Below are positions 1-7,919 of a stretch of DNA of 24,184 nucleotides, one piece after another. The stretch is taken from assembly GCA_035513175.1 (NCBI GenBank), contig DATKCN010000232.1:1-24184 (forward strand). The letters are read 5' to 3'. Below the pieces are notes generated by a model that was given only the letters and a program-made list of their open reading frames with translations, searched no databases and was not told where the DNA came from. How positions within the stretch are numbered: the stretch's first letter is position 1; every line of letters begins with the position of its first letter. A program made the position numbers and the translations under genes. Source of the stretch: DATKCN01 sp035513175. GTDB lineage: Bacteria > Chloroflexota > Chloroflexia > Thermomicrobiales > CFX8.

Positions 1-132
1 ACGGCGCTGCTGGGGCCGTCGACCCGCTACACCCACACGGCGTTCGAGATGATCGACGAGCGGGACGTCGACGCGTCGCTGCGCCTGCTCAAGGCATTCG
101 TGACGGCCAGCCCGGTCGAGATCGTCCATTGA
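1..132 (+). CDS. M42-family metallopeptidase, C-terminal fragment (cut by window edge)
   Basis: Reading frame 1 is open from the first base to a TGA at 130-132 and gives the last 43 residues of a protein. The segment STRYTHTAFEMIDERDVDAS followed by a leucine-rich helix matches the C-terminal end of M42 glutamyl aminopeptidase/endoglucanase-like enzymes. In that family an R-Y-x-H-[ST] stretch carries a late metal-ligand histidine, and a final helix of the type D-x-x-x-x-x-x-L-L-x-A-F follows. These are cytosolic, usually dodecameric, di-metal aminopeptidases. The start and most of the catalytic domain lie outside the window, so the family call rests on this short tail alone; an M20-type tail is the main alternative. 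The GNAT gene follows on the same strand after 39 bases. Confidence 0.6.
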   Translation, partial: TALLGPSTRYTHTAFEMIDERDVDASLRLLKAFVTASPVEIVH

Positions 133-171
133 ACGCCGTCGTAATGCGCGGCTCCGGCGTGGAGGCGTTCG

Positions 172-957
172 ATGCAGCCTGACACGGGCGCACACGACGA
201 ACACATCCTGACAGGGGCCTACGACAACGCGATCGGCGTACTGCGCGCGCTGGCGCAGTCGTCCCGGACAGGACGCTGCAGCGATGGCGACGGAATCATC
301 CTCGTGCACACCGGTTCGCCGGTCTCGTTCTTCAATCCAGCGTTCGTCACCCGCGTGCCTCGGGACGTGTCCGGCATGTTCCGGCGCATCGACGCCTTCT
401 ACCACGAGCAGGCCGCGCCGATGGTGCTCTACGCGCGACCGGCCGACGCTCCCGGGATCGAACCCTACGCGGCCGAGGCTGGTTTCCGGCGCGGCCCTGA
501 CGAGAAAGGCCTGCTACTGTCAGCCGGCGGCCGCACAGCGCCGCCCCCTCCGGACGGCCTTGAGATCGTCGTGGTGCGCGATGCCGCAACACTCGACGCG
601 TTCCATGAGACGAGCGCGCGGGCCTTCGAGGTTCCCTCCGGATGGCTCGGCGACCTGGACATCGACCGGCTGCTGGCGATTTCCGGCCTGACGCTTTACG
701 TCGGGCTGGCGCGCCACGAGCCCGTCAGCACGGGGGCGTTGTTCGTCACCGGCGATGTCGCCGGGGTCCACATCATTGGCACGCTCGCGGAGCACCGGCG
801 GCGCGGCATCGGCGAGGCGATGACGTGGCGCGCGATCCACGACGGCACGCTCCGCGGCTGCCGCTTCTGCGCGCTGACCTCCAGCGCGATGAGCCACCAC
901 ATGTACCAGCGCATGGGTTTCGAGCACGTTGTGGATTACGCGGTGTGGGAGCGGTGA
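172..957 (+). CDS. GNAT-family N-acetyltransferase
   Basis: 261 residues. The C-terminal half holds a GNAT fold: strand-rich residues from about 125, then the acetyl-CoA pyrophosphate loop EHRRRGIGEAM (the R-x-x-G-x-G motif A) near residue 208, and a closing motif-B-like MYQRMGFEHVVDYAVW. The N-terminal ~110 residues look like a degenerate or substrate-recognition GNAT-like domain ending in AAEAGFRRGPDEKG, as in other two-lobed family members. It probably transfers an acetyl group from acetyl-CoA to an amine on a small molecule or protein; the substrate cannot be read from sequence. The ATG at 172 is favoured by a GGAGG at 161-165, six bases upstream. It follows the M42 peptidase tail closely and converges on rel, with a hairpin between them. 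Confidence 0.85.
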   Translation: MQPDTGAHDEHILTGAYDNAIGVLRALAQSSRTGRCSDGDGIILVHTGSPVSFFNPAFVTRVPRDVSGMFRRIDAFYHEQAAPMVLYARPADAPGIEPYAAEAGFRRGPDEKGLLLSAGGRTAPPPPDGLEIVVVRDAATLDAFHETSARAFEVPSGWLGDLDIDRLLAISGLTLYVGLARHEPVSTGALFVTGDVAGVHIIGTLAEHRRRGIGEAMTWRAIHDGTLRGCRFCALTSSAMSHHMYQRMGFEHVVDYAVWER

Positions 958-973
958 CCTTACCCCCCGGCCC

Positions 974-996
974 TTTCCCCGTGTGGGAAACGGGGA
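974..996. terminator. GC-rich hairpin between convergent GNAT gene and rel
   Basis: Between the two convergent stop codons lie two mutually exclusive small hairpins: TTTCCC (974-979) with GGGAAA (985-990), and TCCCCGT (976-982) with ACGGGGA (990-996). Neither is followed by a clear T-run, so terminator function in either direction is inferred from position and structure only. Confidence 0.4.
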
Positions 997-1010
997 GATT
1001 GGGTTGGCCG

Positions 1011-3224
1011 TTAGCCGGTTGCGGCTTTCGGCGCGGCTTCGCGGCGGACGTCGAAGACATCGCGGACGGCTTCGAGCTTCTGGAGGACGCGGCTGAGTTG
1101 AGTGACCCCGCCGACCTCGATCGTCATCAGCACGGTGACGGTGCGGTCCTCGTGGACGTTGGTGAGGACGCTGAGCATGTTGACCTTCTCGTCAGCCACC
1201 AGCGCCGTGATGTCGCGCAGCAGCCCGACGCGGTCCCACGCTTCGAGGCGCACCGACACCGGATACGACTGGGCGGCCTGGTCGCCCCACGAGACGGGAA
1301 CCTGGCGGCCTTCCTCATCCACGTTCTTCATGTTATGGCAGTCGGCGCGGTGCACGGTGATTCCCCGGCCGCGCGTGACATAACCGACGATATCGTCGCC
1401 GTAGACCGGCTTGCAGCAGGCGGCTAGCCGCGTGTACAGGTCGCCGACGCCCATGACCTGCAGATTGGACGCGATCGTCGAGGTGGTCGGCGTCGTGGGC
1501 GGCGCGAAGACCTCCGGCTCGCGGGTTTCCACCAGCCGGGTGGCGATCTGCTGCGGGGTAATGCCGCCATAGCCGACGGCAGCCAGGAAGTCGTCCACGC
1601 GCTGGAACGATGTGAACTGCCTGGCGATGTCGTCGATCTTCGACTCGATGCCAAGGCGGCGCATCTCGCGCTCGATAATATCGCGGCCCTGCGAGATGTT
1701 CTCGTCACGCTCCTGTCGGCGGAACCACTGGCGGATCTTCTCGCGGGCGCCGGCGGTCGTAACATAACCGCTGGAGGGCATCAGCCAGTCGCGGCTGGGA
1801 CCGACCTTCGTCTTGCTGGTCATGATGCGCACGACAGCGCCGTTGCTGAGCCTGGTGTCGAGCGTGACGAGCTGGTCGTTGACCTTGGCGCCGACGCACT
1901 GGTGTCCGACCTCGGTGTGGATGCGGTAGGCGAAGTCGATCGGCGTCGCCCCGGCGGGCAGCTCGACGATGTCGCCACGCGGCGTGAAGACGTAGATCAT
2001 CTCGCGGAAGACGTCCGACTTCAGCGACTCGACGAACTCGTGCGCGTCGACCACCTCGTCGCGCCAGTCCATCAGCTGGCGCAGCCAGGCCACCTTGGCC
2101 TCGACGTTGGGATCGACGCGGCGGCCTTCCTTGTAGCGCCAGTGGGCGGCGATGCCGTACTCGGCGATGTGGTGCATCTCGTGCGTGCGGATCTGAATCT
2201 CGATCGGGTGCGCGTCGGGACCCAGCACGGAGGTGTGGATCGACTGATACATGCTCTCTTTCGGCGTGGCGATGTAGTCGTCGAACTCGCCGGGGATTGG
2301 CCGCCAAAGCGTGTGGATGACGCCCAGGGCGCCATAGCAGTCCTTGTTTTCGTTGACCGTGATGCGCAGGCCGATGATGTCGTAAATCTCGTCGAAGCCA
2401 GCGTCCTTGCGCTGCATCTTGCGCCAGATCGAGTAGATGTGCTTTTCGCGGCCCTTGATCTCGGCGTCGATGCCGGCGGCGGCCAGCGCAGCGGAAAGCT
2501 GGTCCTGCACGAGCTCGATGTAGCGCGCGCTCTGAACGCCGCGGCGTTGCAGCGAGCGTTCGGTCTGGTGGTATGTCTGCGGATCGAGGTAGAGAAACGC
2601 GAGGTCTTCCAGTTCGGACTTGATCTGCCAGATGCCGAGCCGGTTGGCCAGCGGCGCGTAGATTTCCATCGTCTGCTGGGCGGTGTGCAGCTGCGACTCA
2701 CGCGGGACGTGATCGAGCGTGCGCATGTTGTGCAGGCGGTCGGCCAGCTTGATCAGCACGACGCGCACGTCGTCGGCCATGGCCAGGAACATTTTGCGCA
2801 GGCTTTCGGCCTGGCGCTCGACCTCGCGGGTGGCGCGCTCCTCGTCACCGACCTCGCCCGACCACGGGATGCGGCTGAGCTTGGTCACGCCCTCGACGAG
2901 CGCCGCGATGCGTTGGCCGAATTCCTTTTCGATGTCGGCAACTTCGATGTTGGTGTCCTCGACGACATCGTGCAGCAGCGAGGCGACCAGCGTCTCCGGG
3001 TCGAGCTGCATTTCGGCGAGGATGATAGCGACCCGCAGCGGATGAATGATGTACGGCTCGCCGGACTTGCGGCGCTTGTCCGCGTGCGCCGTTGCGGCGA
3101 ACTGGTAGGCTCGCTCGATCAGCGAAGTGTCCATGCCGGGGTTTTCCTGCACGAGGATATCGAGCAGGTCGCGCAGGGTGACGCTGTCTGGCTGGTCCGT
3201 GAGCTGTGTTGCCGCAATCGCCAT
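1011..3224 (-). CDS. rel: Bifunctional (p)ppGpp synthetase/hydrolase (RelA/SpoT family)
   Basis: 737 residues, the usual size for a long RSH protein. Domains in order: HD hydrolase (about 35-185) with RRKSGEPYIIHP and the metal-site pair in LLHDVVEDT (H85, D86); (p)ppGpp synthetase (about 225-370) with GREKHIYSIWRKM, YDIIGLRI, PKESMYQSIHT and IEIQIRTHEMH; TGS (about 408-470, starting VFTPRGDIVELP); zinc-finger region with CC at 603-604 and H625/C629; C-terminal ACT (about 655-728). Both catalytic halves keep their key residues, so it should make and degrade the stringent-response alarmone in the cytosol while sensing stalled ribosomes through the C-terminal half. The frame stays open upstream to 3491, but ATG 3224 is chosen because it is preceded by GAGGGA and gives the family-typical N terminus. 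moeA is divergent, 208 bases away. A possible -10 (GATAAT, minus strand) lies near 3273-3278 but has no good -35. Confidence 0.96.
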   Translation of the reverse strand: MAIAATQLTDQPDSVTLRDLLDILVQENPGMDTSLIERAYQFAATAHADKRRKSGEPYIIHPLRVAIILAEMQLDPETLVASLLHDVVEDTNIEVADIEKEFGQRIAALVEGVTKLSRIPWSGEVGDEERATREVERQAESLRKMFLAMADDVRVVLIKLADRLHNMRTLDHVPRESQLHTAQQTMEIYAPLANRLGIWQIKSELEDLAFLYLDPQTYHQTERSLQRRGVQSARYIELVQDQLSAALAAAGIDAEIKGREKHIYSIWRKMQRKDAGFDEIYDIIGLRITVNENKDCYGALGVIHTLWRPIPGEFDDYIATPKESMYQSIHTSVLGPDAHPIEIQIRTHEMHHIAEYGIAAHWRYKEGRRVDPNVEAKVAWLRQLMDWRDEVVDAHEFVESLKSDVFREMIYVFTPRGDIVELPAGATPIDFAYRIHTEVGHQCVGAKVNDQLVTLDTRLSNGAVVRIMTSKTKVGPSRDWLMPSSGYVTTAGAREKIRQWFRRQERDENISQGRDIIEREMRRLGIESKIDDIARQFTSFQRVDDFLAAVGYGGITPQQIATRLVETREPEVFAPPTTPTTSTIASNLQVMGVGDLYTRLAACCKPVYGDDIVGYVTRGRGITVHRADCHNMKNVDEEGRQVPVSWGDQAAQSYPVSVRLEAWDRVGLLRDITALVADEKVNMLSVLTNVHEDRTVTVLMTIEVGGVTQLSRVLQKLEAVRDVFDVRREAAPKAATG

Positions 3225-3432
3225 ACTGGTCGCCGTTCCCTCGACGTTGTCCGGCCGCCCGAGAGAGTCACCATTATCGCTGGAAAACGGAAACGAAGAT
3301 CGTGCCTCCCAATTGTGCCAGATTCGCCTATGCTGATTGATCGATGCCGTGTCGCACGTTCGATGCCCCGTCCCCCGTCCGGCGGTTATGATTCGAGCGG
3401 AAACGATGACGAATCCCGGAGGAGCCGCGACC

Positions 3433-4683
3433 ATGAACGACGCTGGCGACGATCTCGACCGCATGCTGGCGCCCGATGAGGCGCGCGGCATCGTGCTCGC
3501 GAACGTCCGCCCTCTGGAGCCGGAGGTCGTGCCGATCGATGTCGCGGGCGAACGCTACCTAGTCGATGGTCTGATCGCCGACGTCAGCCTGCCGCCGTTT
3601 CCGGCCGCGACGATGGACGGCTTCGCAGTGATTCACAATGACCCGGCGCCGTCCAGGACGATCCTCGGGGCGGGCTTCGCCGGCGACAGCCCGAGCGTGA
3701 CCGTCACGCCTGGCGCCGCGGCCCCGATCATGACCGGCGCTCCCGTGCCGGCCGGGGCGGACGCGGTCGTGCCGGTCGAGAACACCGCGCGCGGAGACGG
3801 CTTCGTCGAGATCCGGCAGGCGCGCGTCTCGTCCGGAGAGAACATCCGTCCCATCGGCGCCGATCTGCGGCAGGGGGACCTGCTCGTCCCGGCTGGAACG
3901 CGGCTTGGTCCCGCCGAGATCGGATTGCTCGCCAGCTTAGGGCACGCTCAGGTGCGCGTCGGGCGCGTTCCCAGGGTGGCCGTCATTTCGACCGGCAACG
4001 AATTGGTCGCGCCGGACGCACGGCCGGGACCGGGACAGATTCGCGACTCCAACCGCTTTTCGCTGGCCGTGGCCGCCCGGCGCGCCGGGGCCGAGGTCGT
4101 CGTCAACCGGCACATTCTCGACGACGACGGGGCCCTGCGCGAGGGCATAGCGGCGGCGGTTGAGCTCGCGGACGTGGTCGTGACGAGCGGCGGGGTGTCG
4201 ATGGGAGACCGCGACCTGGTGAAGGCGCTGCTGGGCGACATGGCGACGGTGCATTTCCGGCGGCTGTTCATGAAGCCGGGCAAGCCGCTGAACTTCGCGA
4301 CGGCTGGCGAGACGCTGCTGTTCGGCTTGCCGGGCAATCCGGTGTCGTGCCTGGTCGGGTTCCACATGTTCGTGCGGCCCGCGTTGCAGGTCATGCAGCA
4401 CGCGCCGCCAGACCCGAACCCGGCCGTGCCCGTTACGATCGCGCACGACATCGCCCCCGGCGACCGCATCGAGTACCAGCGCGCCGTCGTCTACGCGGGC
4501 GCGGATGGACGGCTGCGGGCGCGCAATACGGGTAATCAGATTTCGGCGCGGCTGATGTCGTTCGTGGGCTCCAACGCGTACCTGATCGTCCCACCGGCGA
4601 CGGAGATCTACCGCTCGGGCGCGCAACTGTCGGCAATCCTGCTCGGTCCCCCGGCGCCCGCCCCGGACGATCGGAACCGATGA
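3433..4683 (+). CDS. moeA: Molybdopterin molybdenumtransferase MoeA
   Basis: 416 residues, close to the usual MoeA length of about 400-410. MoeA inserts molybdate into adenylylated molybdopterin, the last step of molybdenum cofactor synthesis in the cytosol. Seen in order: PPFPAATMDGFAV (domain I/III signature), GAPVPAGADAVVPVE, the MogA-like domain III start VAVISTGNELV, GQIRDSN, TSGGVSMGDRDLVK, FRRLFMKPGKPLNFA and LFGLPGNPVSCLVGF, then the C-terminal beta domain IV. The frame extends up to 3337, but ATG 3433 follows a perfect GGAGGAG (3418-3424) at 8-base spacing, so it is preferred. Its stop overlaps the start of the next gene (ATGA, 4680-4683). A second cofactor gene, the MoaD-MoaE fusion, lies at 9582-10280, so the organism clearly makes molybdopterin. 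Confidence 0.95.
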   Translation: MNDAGDDLDRMLAPDEARGIVLANVRPLEPEVVPIDVAGERYLVDGLIADVSLPPFPAATMDGFAVIHNDPAPSRTILGAGFAGDSPSVTVTPGAAAPIMTGAPVPAGADAVVPVENTARGDGFVEIRQARVSSGENIRPIGADLRQGDLLVPAGTRLGPAEIGLLASLGHAQVRVGRVPRVAVISTGNELVAPDARPGPGQIRDSNRFSLAVAARRAGAEVVVNRHILDDDGALREGIAAAVELADVVVTSGGVSMGDRDLVKALLGDMATVHFRRLFMKPGKPLNFATAGETLLFGLPGNPVSCLVGFHMFVRPALQVMQHAPPDPNPAVPVTIAHDIAPGDRIEYQRAVVYAGADGRLRARNTGNQISARLMSFVGSNAYLIVPPATEIYRSGAQLSAILLGPPAPAPDDRNR

Positions 4684-5144
4684 TCGTTCAGCGCGTGTCA
4701 GTCGTACTGCTGGCGGTCCTGGCGGTCGCGCTGGGGATCAATCTGCTCAGCGCCTCGGGCCGCTTCGTCACCGCGCACGACACGTACGACCGCATCGAGC
4801 TGGAGCTGACGACCTTTCAGTACGTCGCCGCCGACGCTCCGATCGAGACGACGTTCGTGGCGCGCAACCCCACCAGCCGCGCAATCGAGGTCATCGAAAT
4901 TGAGCTGGGCTTGAACGTTGGCGTGCATCGGGTCGGCGGCGGCGTGGCGCGTCCACGGGCGGTCGTGCCGGTCGGCGAGGAGCTGGCGACGCCGATGAGG
5001 CTGGTCATCTACGACATTGATTACGTGCAGCGCCGGGACGACGGCGCGCTCGACTGGAGGCTGCGAGGCAGGATCCTCGTGCGCATCGACCCCGACATCG
5101 ATCCGGAGTGGATCCCGTTTACGGTGAGGCATCTGCCGGAATGA
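4680..5144 (+). CDS. Small exported or membrane-anchored protein of unknown function
   Basis: 154 residues. The N terminus (about 4-27, VSVVLLAVLAVALGINLLSA) is a single hydrophobic stretch that could be a signal peptide or an anchor. The remainder is beta-rich, with acidic residues and a NPTSRAIEVIEIELGLNVGV segment resembling the alternating strands of Ig-like or LEA-2/WHy sandwich domains. That resemblance is loose and no family is claimed. No catalytic motif or cysteine pair is visible. The start overlaps the moeA stop by four bases (ATGA), and its own stop overlaps the next start in the same way, which implies translational coupling across all three genes. The tight pairing with the following four-helix protein suggests that the two act together at the membrane; this is inference. 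Confidence 0.75.
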   Translation: MIVQRVSVVLLAVLAVALGINLLSASGRFVTAHDTYDRIELELTTFQYVAADAPIETTFVARNPTSRAIEVIEIELGLNVGVHRVGGGVARPRAVVPVGEELATPMRLVIYDIDYVQRRDDGALDWRLRGRILVRIDPDIDPEWIPFTVRHLPE

Positions 5145-5557
5145 CGGGCCGTCAGCGACAGTGGCTGCTCGAAGCGGTCGTGATCGTGCTAGCGTCGGTC
5201 GCGGCGGCGGGGCTGTGCGCCAGCACTACGTCCGACCTGCAGGCCCTGACCGTGTTTCACGTCAACAGCGCCTGGATCATCCCCGGCCTCGTGCTGATCG
5301 GGGCGCTGATGACACTTGCGATAAACGATGCGATGCGCAGCGCCGCCGCGCTGATGATCGTGTCGGTGGCCGGCGCGACGCTGTTCGGCATGGCCATAGC
5401 CGCGCCCGCGCTGCGCCTCGACGGCACGCGGGTGTCGCTGATCGACCGGGGCACGACATATGGTCTGCTGGGTTTGCTGCTGATCGGCCTGTTCGGCCTG
5501 CTGGGCATGGTGGCCGTCTGGACCGTGAACACGCTGGTGAGGCCGGGGAATATGTGA
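5141..5557 (+). CDS. Small four-helix membrane protein of unknown function
   Basis: 138 residues from ATG 5141, which overlaps the previous stop as ATGA. An in-frame earlier start at 5108 would need a larger overlap and is less likely. Four hydrophobic helices are visible, around residues 8-28 (LLEAVVIVLASVAAAGLCAS), 43-62, 68-92 and 105-132. The short loops and the basic N terminus (MTGRQRQW) suggest that the N terminus is inside. No motif ties it to a known transporter or enzyme. It is coupled to the upstream exported protein and lies 59 bases before the NADH dehydrogenase gene, so it probably belongs to the same transcript as moeA. Function unknown. Confidence 0.75.
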   Translation: MTGRQRQWLLEAVVIVLASVAAAGLCASTTSDLQALTVFHVNSAWIIPGLVLIGALMTLAINDAMRSAAALMIVSVAGATLFGMAIAAPALRLDGTRVSLIDRGTTYGLLGLLLIGLFGLLGMVAVWTVNTLVRPGNM

Positions 5558-5616
5558 CATGCGGCGATTCGGGCCGCGAACCGTCGAGTGGGCGCGGTTC
5601 CAGCACGCGTTGGGAT

Positions 5617-6921
5617 ATGCGGATGCTTCGATCGATCCTGCGATCTCGACAACGAGCGCCAGCGCGCGGCTCCAGTAGCCAGTGCTCGCACGTCGTCATC
5701 GTCGGCGGTGGATTCGGAGGTCTGTACGCCGCGAAGTCGCTGCGCGACGCGCCGGCCCGGGTGACACTGATCGACCGCCGCAACCATCACGTGTTCCAGC
5801 CGCTGCTGTATCAGGTCGCCACCGCGTCGCTGTCGCCCGCCGACATCGCCTACCCGATCCGCGCCATCCTGCGGCGGCAGAGCAATGCCCGCGTGATCCT
5901 AGCGAACGTCGACGCGATCGACCTCGACGCGCGGGCCGTCAGCTATGCCGGCAAGCGGATGACGTACGACTACCTGATCCTCGCGCCGGGGGCGGAAAGC
6001 TCGTACTTCGGGCACGACGAGTGGGCGGAGCACGCCCCGGGCCTGAAAACCCTGGACGACGCGCTGGAGATGCGGCGGCGCGTGTTCTTCGCGTTCGAGG
6101 CGGCTGAGCTGGAGGCGGACGAGGAGCGGCGCCGGGCACTACTGACCTTCGTCGTAATCGGCGGCGGACCGACAGGCGTGGAGCTGGCGGGCGCGCTGGG
6201 CGAGATCGCTCACGAAACGCTGGTCCGCGACTTCCGCTCCATCGACCCGTCCACGTCCCGCATCTGCCTGATCGAGGCGGGCGAGCGCATCCTCGCCAGC
6301 TTTCCGCCGGAGCTGTCGCGACGGGCGAAACGGGACCTGGAGCGTCTGGGGGTCGAGGTGCGTTGCGGCGCGCAGGTGACCGGCGTGGAGCCGGACCGGG
6401 TGCTGCTCTCCAGCGGCGAGATCGCGACAGAGACGATCCTGTGGGCGGCCGGCGTCAGCGGCAGCGAGCTGCTGGCGACGCTCGGGGCGCCGCTGCAACG
6501 CGGAGGGCGGGTGGAAGTGAACCCGGATCTCTCGCTTCCGGCGCATCCGAACGTCTTCGTCATCGGCGACGCCGCATATTGCCTCGGGCCGGACGGGACT
6601 CCGTACCCCGGCCTGGCGCCGGTCGCGATACAGCAGGGCGCGACGGCGGCCCGCAACGTGGTTCGCGCGCTCAACGGCGAGCCACCGGCTCCGTTTCACT
6701 ACATCGATCGCGGCACGATGGCGACGATCGGCAAGCGCCGCGCGGTGGCGGTGATCCGCGGGCGGCGGCTGACCGGCACAATCGCCTGGCTGGCCTGGGT
6801 GTTTGTGCACATCCTGATGCTGATCGGCTTCCGCAACCGCGTCTTCGTGATGAGCCAGTGGATGTGGAGCTACGTGACGCGCCAACGCGCCGCGCGGCTC
6901 ATCACCGAGGAACGGCGGTAG
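5617..6921 (+). CDS. ndh: Type II NADH dehydrogenase (NDH-2), FAD-dependent
   Basis: 434 residues from ATG 5617, the typical NDH-2 size. The first Rossmann site is VVIVGGGFGGLYAAKSL (about 26-42), binding FAD. The second, VVIGGGPTGVELAGALGE near residue 180, binds NAD(P)H. Other family marks are HHVFQPLLYQVAT, ILWAAGVSGSELL, NVFVIGDAAY and GLAPVAIQQGATAARNV. The C-terminal end FVHILMLIGFRNRVFVMSQW is amphipathic and aromatic-rich and fits the membrane-associating C terminus of these enzymes. It should oxidise NADH and reduce quinone at the inner face of the membrane without pumping protons. The frame is open far upstream, but that part reads the previous gene in another phase. The Shine-Dalgarno sequence is weak, and ATG 5623 is an alternative start. 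Confidence 0.92.
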   Translation: MRMLRSILRSRQRAPARGSSSQCSHVVIVGGGFGGLYAAKSLRDAPARVTLIDRRNHHVFQPLLYQVATASLSPADIAYPIRAILRRQSNARVILANVDAIDLDARAVSYAGKRMTYDYLILAPGAESSYFGHDEWAEHAPGLKTLDDALEMRRRVFFAFEAAELEADEERRRALLTFVVIGGGPTGVELAGALGEIAHETLVRDFRSIDPSTSRICLIEAGERILASFPPELSRRAKRDLERLGVEVRCGAQVTGVEPDRVLLSSGEIATETILWAAGVSGSELLATLGAPLQRGGRVEVNPDLSLPAHPNVFVIGDAAYCLGPDGTPYPGLAPVAIQQGATAARNVVRALNGEPPAPFHYIDRGTMATIGKRRAVAVIRGRRLTGTIAWLAWVFVHILMLIGFRNRVFVMSQWMWSYVTRQRAARLITEERR

Positions 6922-6984
6922 GACGGGACGCGCATTCACGCGGCTGGTGGCATCCTGTTGACGACCGGCAGGGGAAACGCTGCT

Positions 6985-7013
6985 TGGACACGCCCGCCGC
7001 AATATCGTAATAA
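6985..7013 (+). promoter_or_regulatory. Possible sigma70-type promoter for the SDR gene
   Basis: TGGACA (6985-6990) matches the -35 consensus at five of six bases. A 17-base spacer leads to TAATAA (7008-7013) inside a local AT-rich island that stands out in this GC-rich sequence. The SDR start codon is 40 bases downstream. The -10 match is only partial, so this is a tentative call. Confidence 0.35.
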
Positions 7014-7053
7014 ACTGCCCAATCTTGCACGACAGCAGAGGGGAGTGGTCCGC

Positions 7054-7830
7054 ATGAACGACGGGCTCAGGGTCGACCTCGCGGGGAGGGTTGCGCTCAT
7101 CACCGGCGGCGCGGCAGGGATCGGGCGCGCGACGGCGCTGGCCTTCGCGCGGGCAGGCGCGGCGGTGATGGTCGCCGACATTGATGCGCCCGGCGGCGAG
7201 GAGACGGCGGCGCTGATCCGTAACGGGGGAGGAGGCGCGGCGTTCGCGCGCTGTGACGTCACGTCGGAGGCGGAGGTGGCGGCGATGGTCCAGGCTACCG
7301 TCGACACGTTCGGATCGATCGACTGCGCCTTCAACAACGCGGGCATCCTGGAGCGACACTCCGGCACGCTGCTGGCCGATCTGGAGCAGGCTGACTGGGA
7401 CCAGGTGATCGCGACGAACCTGACCGGCGTGTTCCTGTGCCTGAAGCACGAGCTGCGGGCGATGGCGCGCCAGGGCCGGGGCAGCATCGTCAACACGTCC
7501 TCGATCGCCGGGCTGCGCGGGACGGCGATGCTGCCCTCGTACGGAGTTAGCAAGCACGGCGTCATCAGCCTCACGAAATCTGCGGCGCAGGGCTACGGCG
7601 CGAATGGCATTCGGGTCAACGCCGTCTGCCCCGGACTGATCGACACGACGATGCTGGACGAGCTGGCGGAGAAGGTCCCGGCCATCGCCGCGAGCCTGGA
7701 GACCGGCCAGCCGCTGGGGCGCGTCGGCCAGCCGCTCGATGTCGCCAGCGCCGTCGTCTGGCTGTGCTCGGACGCGGCTTCGTTCGTGACCGGCATCGCC
7801 ATGCCCGTGGACGGCGGGCGCACCGCCTGA
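7054..7830 (+). CDS. Short-chain dehydrogenase/reductase (classical SDR)
   Basis: 258 residues, standard for classical SDRs. Visible marks: the nucleotide-binding TGGAAGIGRA at 17-26, acidic D42/D44 after the second strand (favouring NAD over NADP), CDVT at 67-70, NNAG at 94-97, catalytic NTSS (S149/S150) and YGVSK (Y163, K167), and the C-terminal FVTGIAMPVDGG. It is a cytosolic NAD(P)-dependent alcohol/carbonyl oxidoreductase whose substrate cannot be assigned. The frame is open from 6958, but ATG 7054 follows AGAGGGGAG at good spacing and gives a normal N terminus. The 132-base gap to the NADH dehydrogenase and a possible promoter in it suggest separate transcription. It converges on the M20 peptidase with a strong hairpin between them. 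Confidence 0.9.
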   Translation: MNDGLRVDLAGRVALITGGAAGIGRATALAFARAGAAVMVADIDAPGGEETAALIRNGGGGAAFARCDVTSEAEVAAMVQATVDTFGSIDCAFNNAGILERHSGTLLADLEQADWDQVIATNLTGVFLCLKHELRAMARQGRGSIVNTSSIAGLRGTAMLPSYGVSKHGVISLTKSAAQGYGANGIRVNAVCPGLIDTTMLDELAEKVPAIAASLETGQPLGRVGQPLDVASAVVWLCSDAASFVTGIAMPVDGGRTA

Positions 7831-7854
7831 CACGGATTCACCTGGCGGACACGG

Positions 7855-7896
7855 ACGCCGTCGGGGCGCTGGCATTGCCACGCGCCCCGACGGCGT
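7855..7896. terminator. Strong hairpin, probable two-way terminator between SDR and M20 genes
   Basis: A perfect 15-base inverted repeat pairs 7855-7869 (ACGCCGTCGGGGCGC) with 7882-7896. The loop can extend the stem with TGGC/GCCA across a one-base bulge. It sits between the two convergent stop codons (7830 and 7920). There is no T-run on either side, so intrinsic termination is likely from stem strength but not certain. Confidence 0.65.
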
Positions 7897-7919
7897 GACC
7901 GAACGCCGTGTGCGTCGTT

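Noticed and set aside
3273..3278. GATAAT on the minus strand as a -10 box for rel
   Set aside because: No acceptable -35 hexamer lies 16-18 bases upstream, so it is mentioned only in the rel entry.
1902..3479. Long plus-strand open frame (525 codons) opposite rel
   Set aside because: It is the antisense shadow of a well-conserved Rel protein in GC-rich DNA; its translation is low-complexity Val/Asp/Arg and has no recognisable domain.
6139..7881. Long minus-strand open frame (580 codons) opposite the NADH dehydrogenase and SDR genes
   Set aside because: It spans two clearly real plus-strand genes and their intergenic gap, and the translation is Arg/Ala/His-rich with no domain. Long antisense frames are expected at this GC content.
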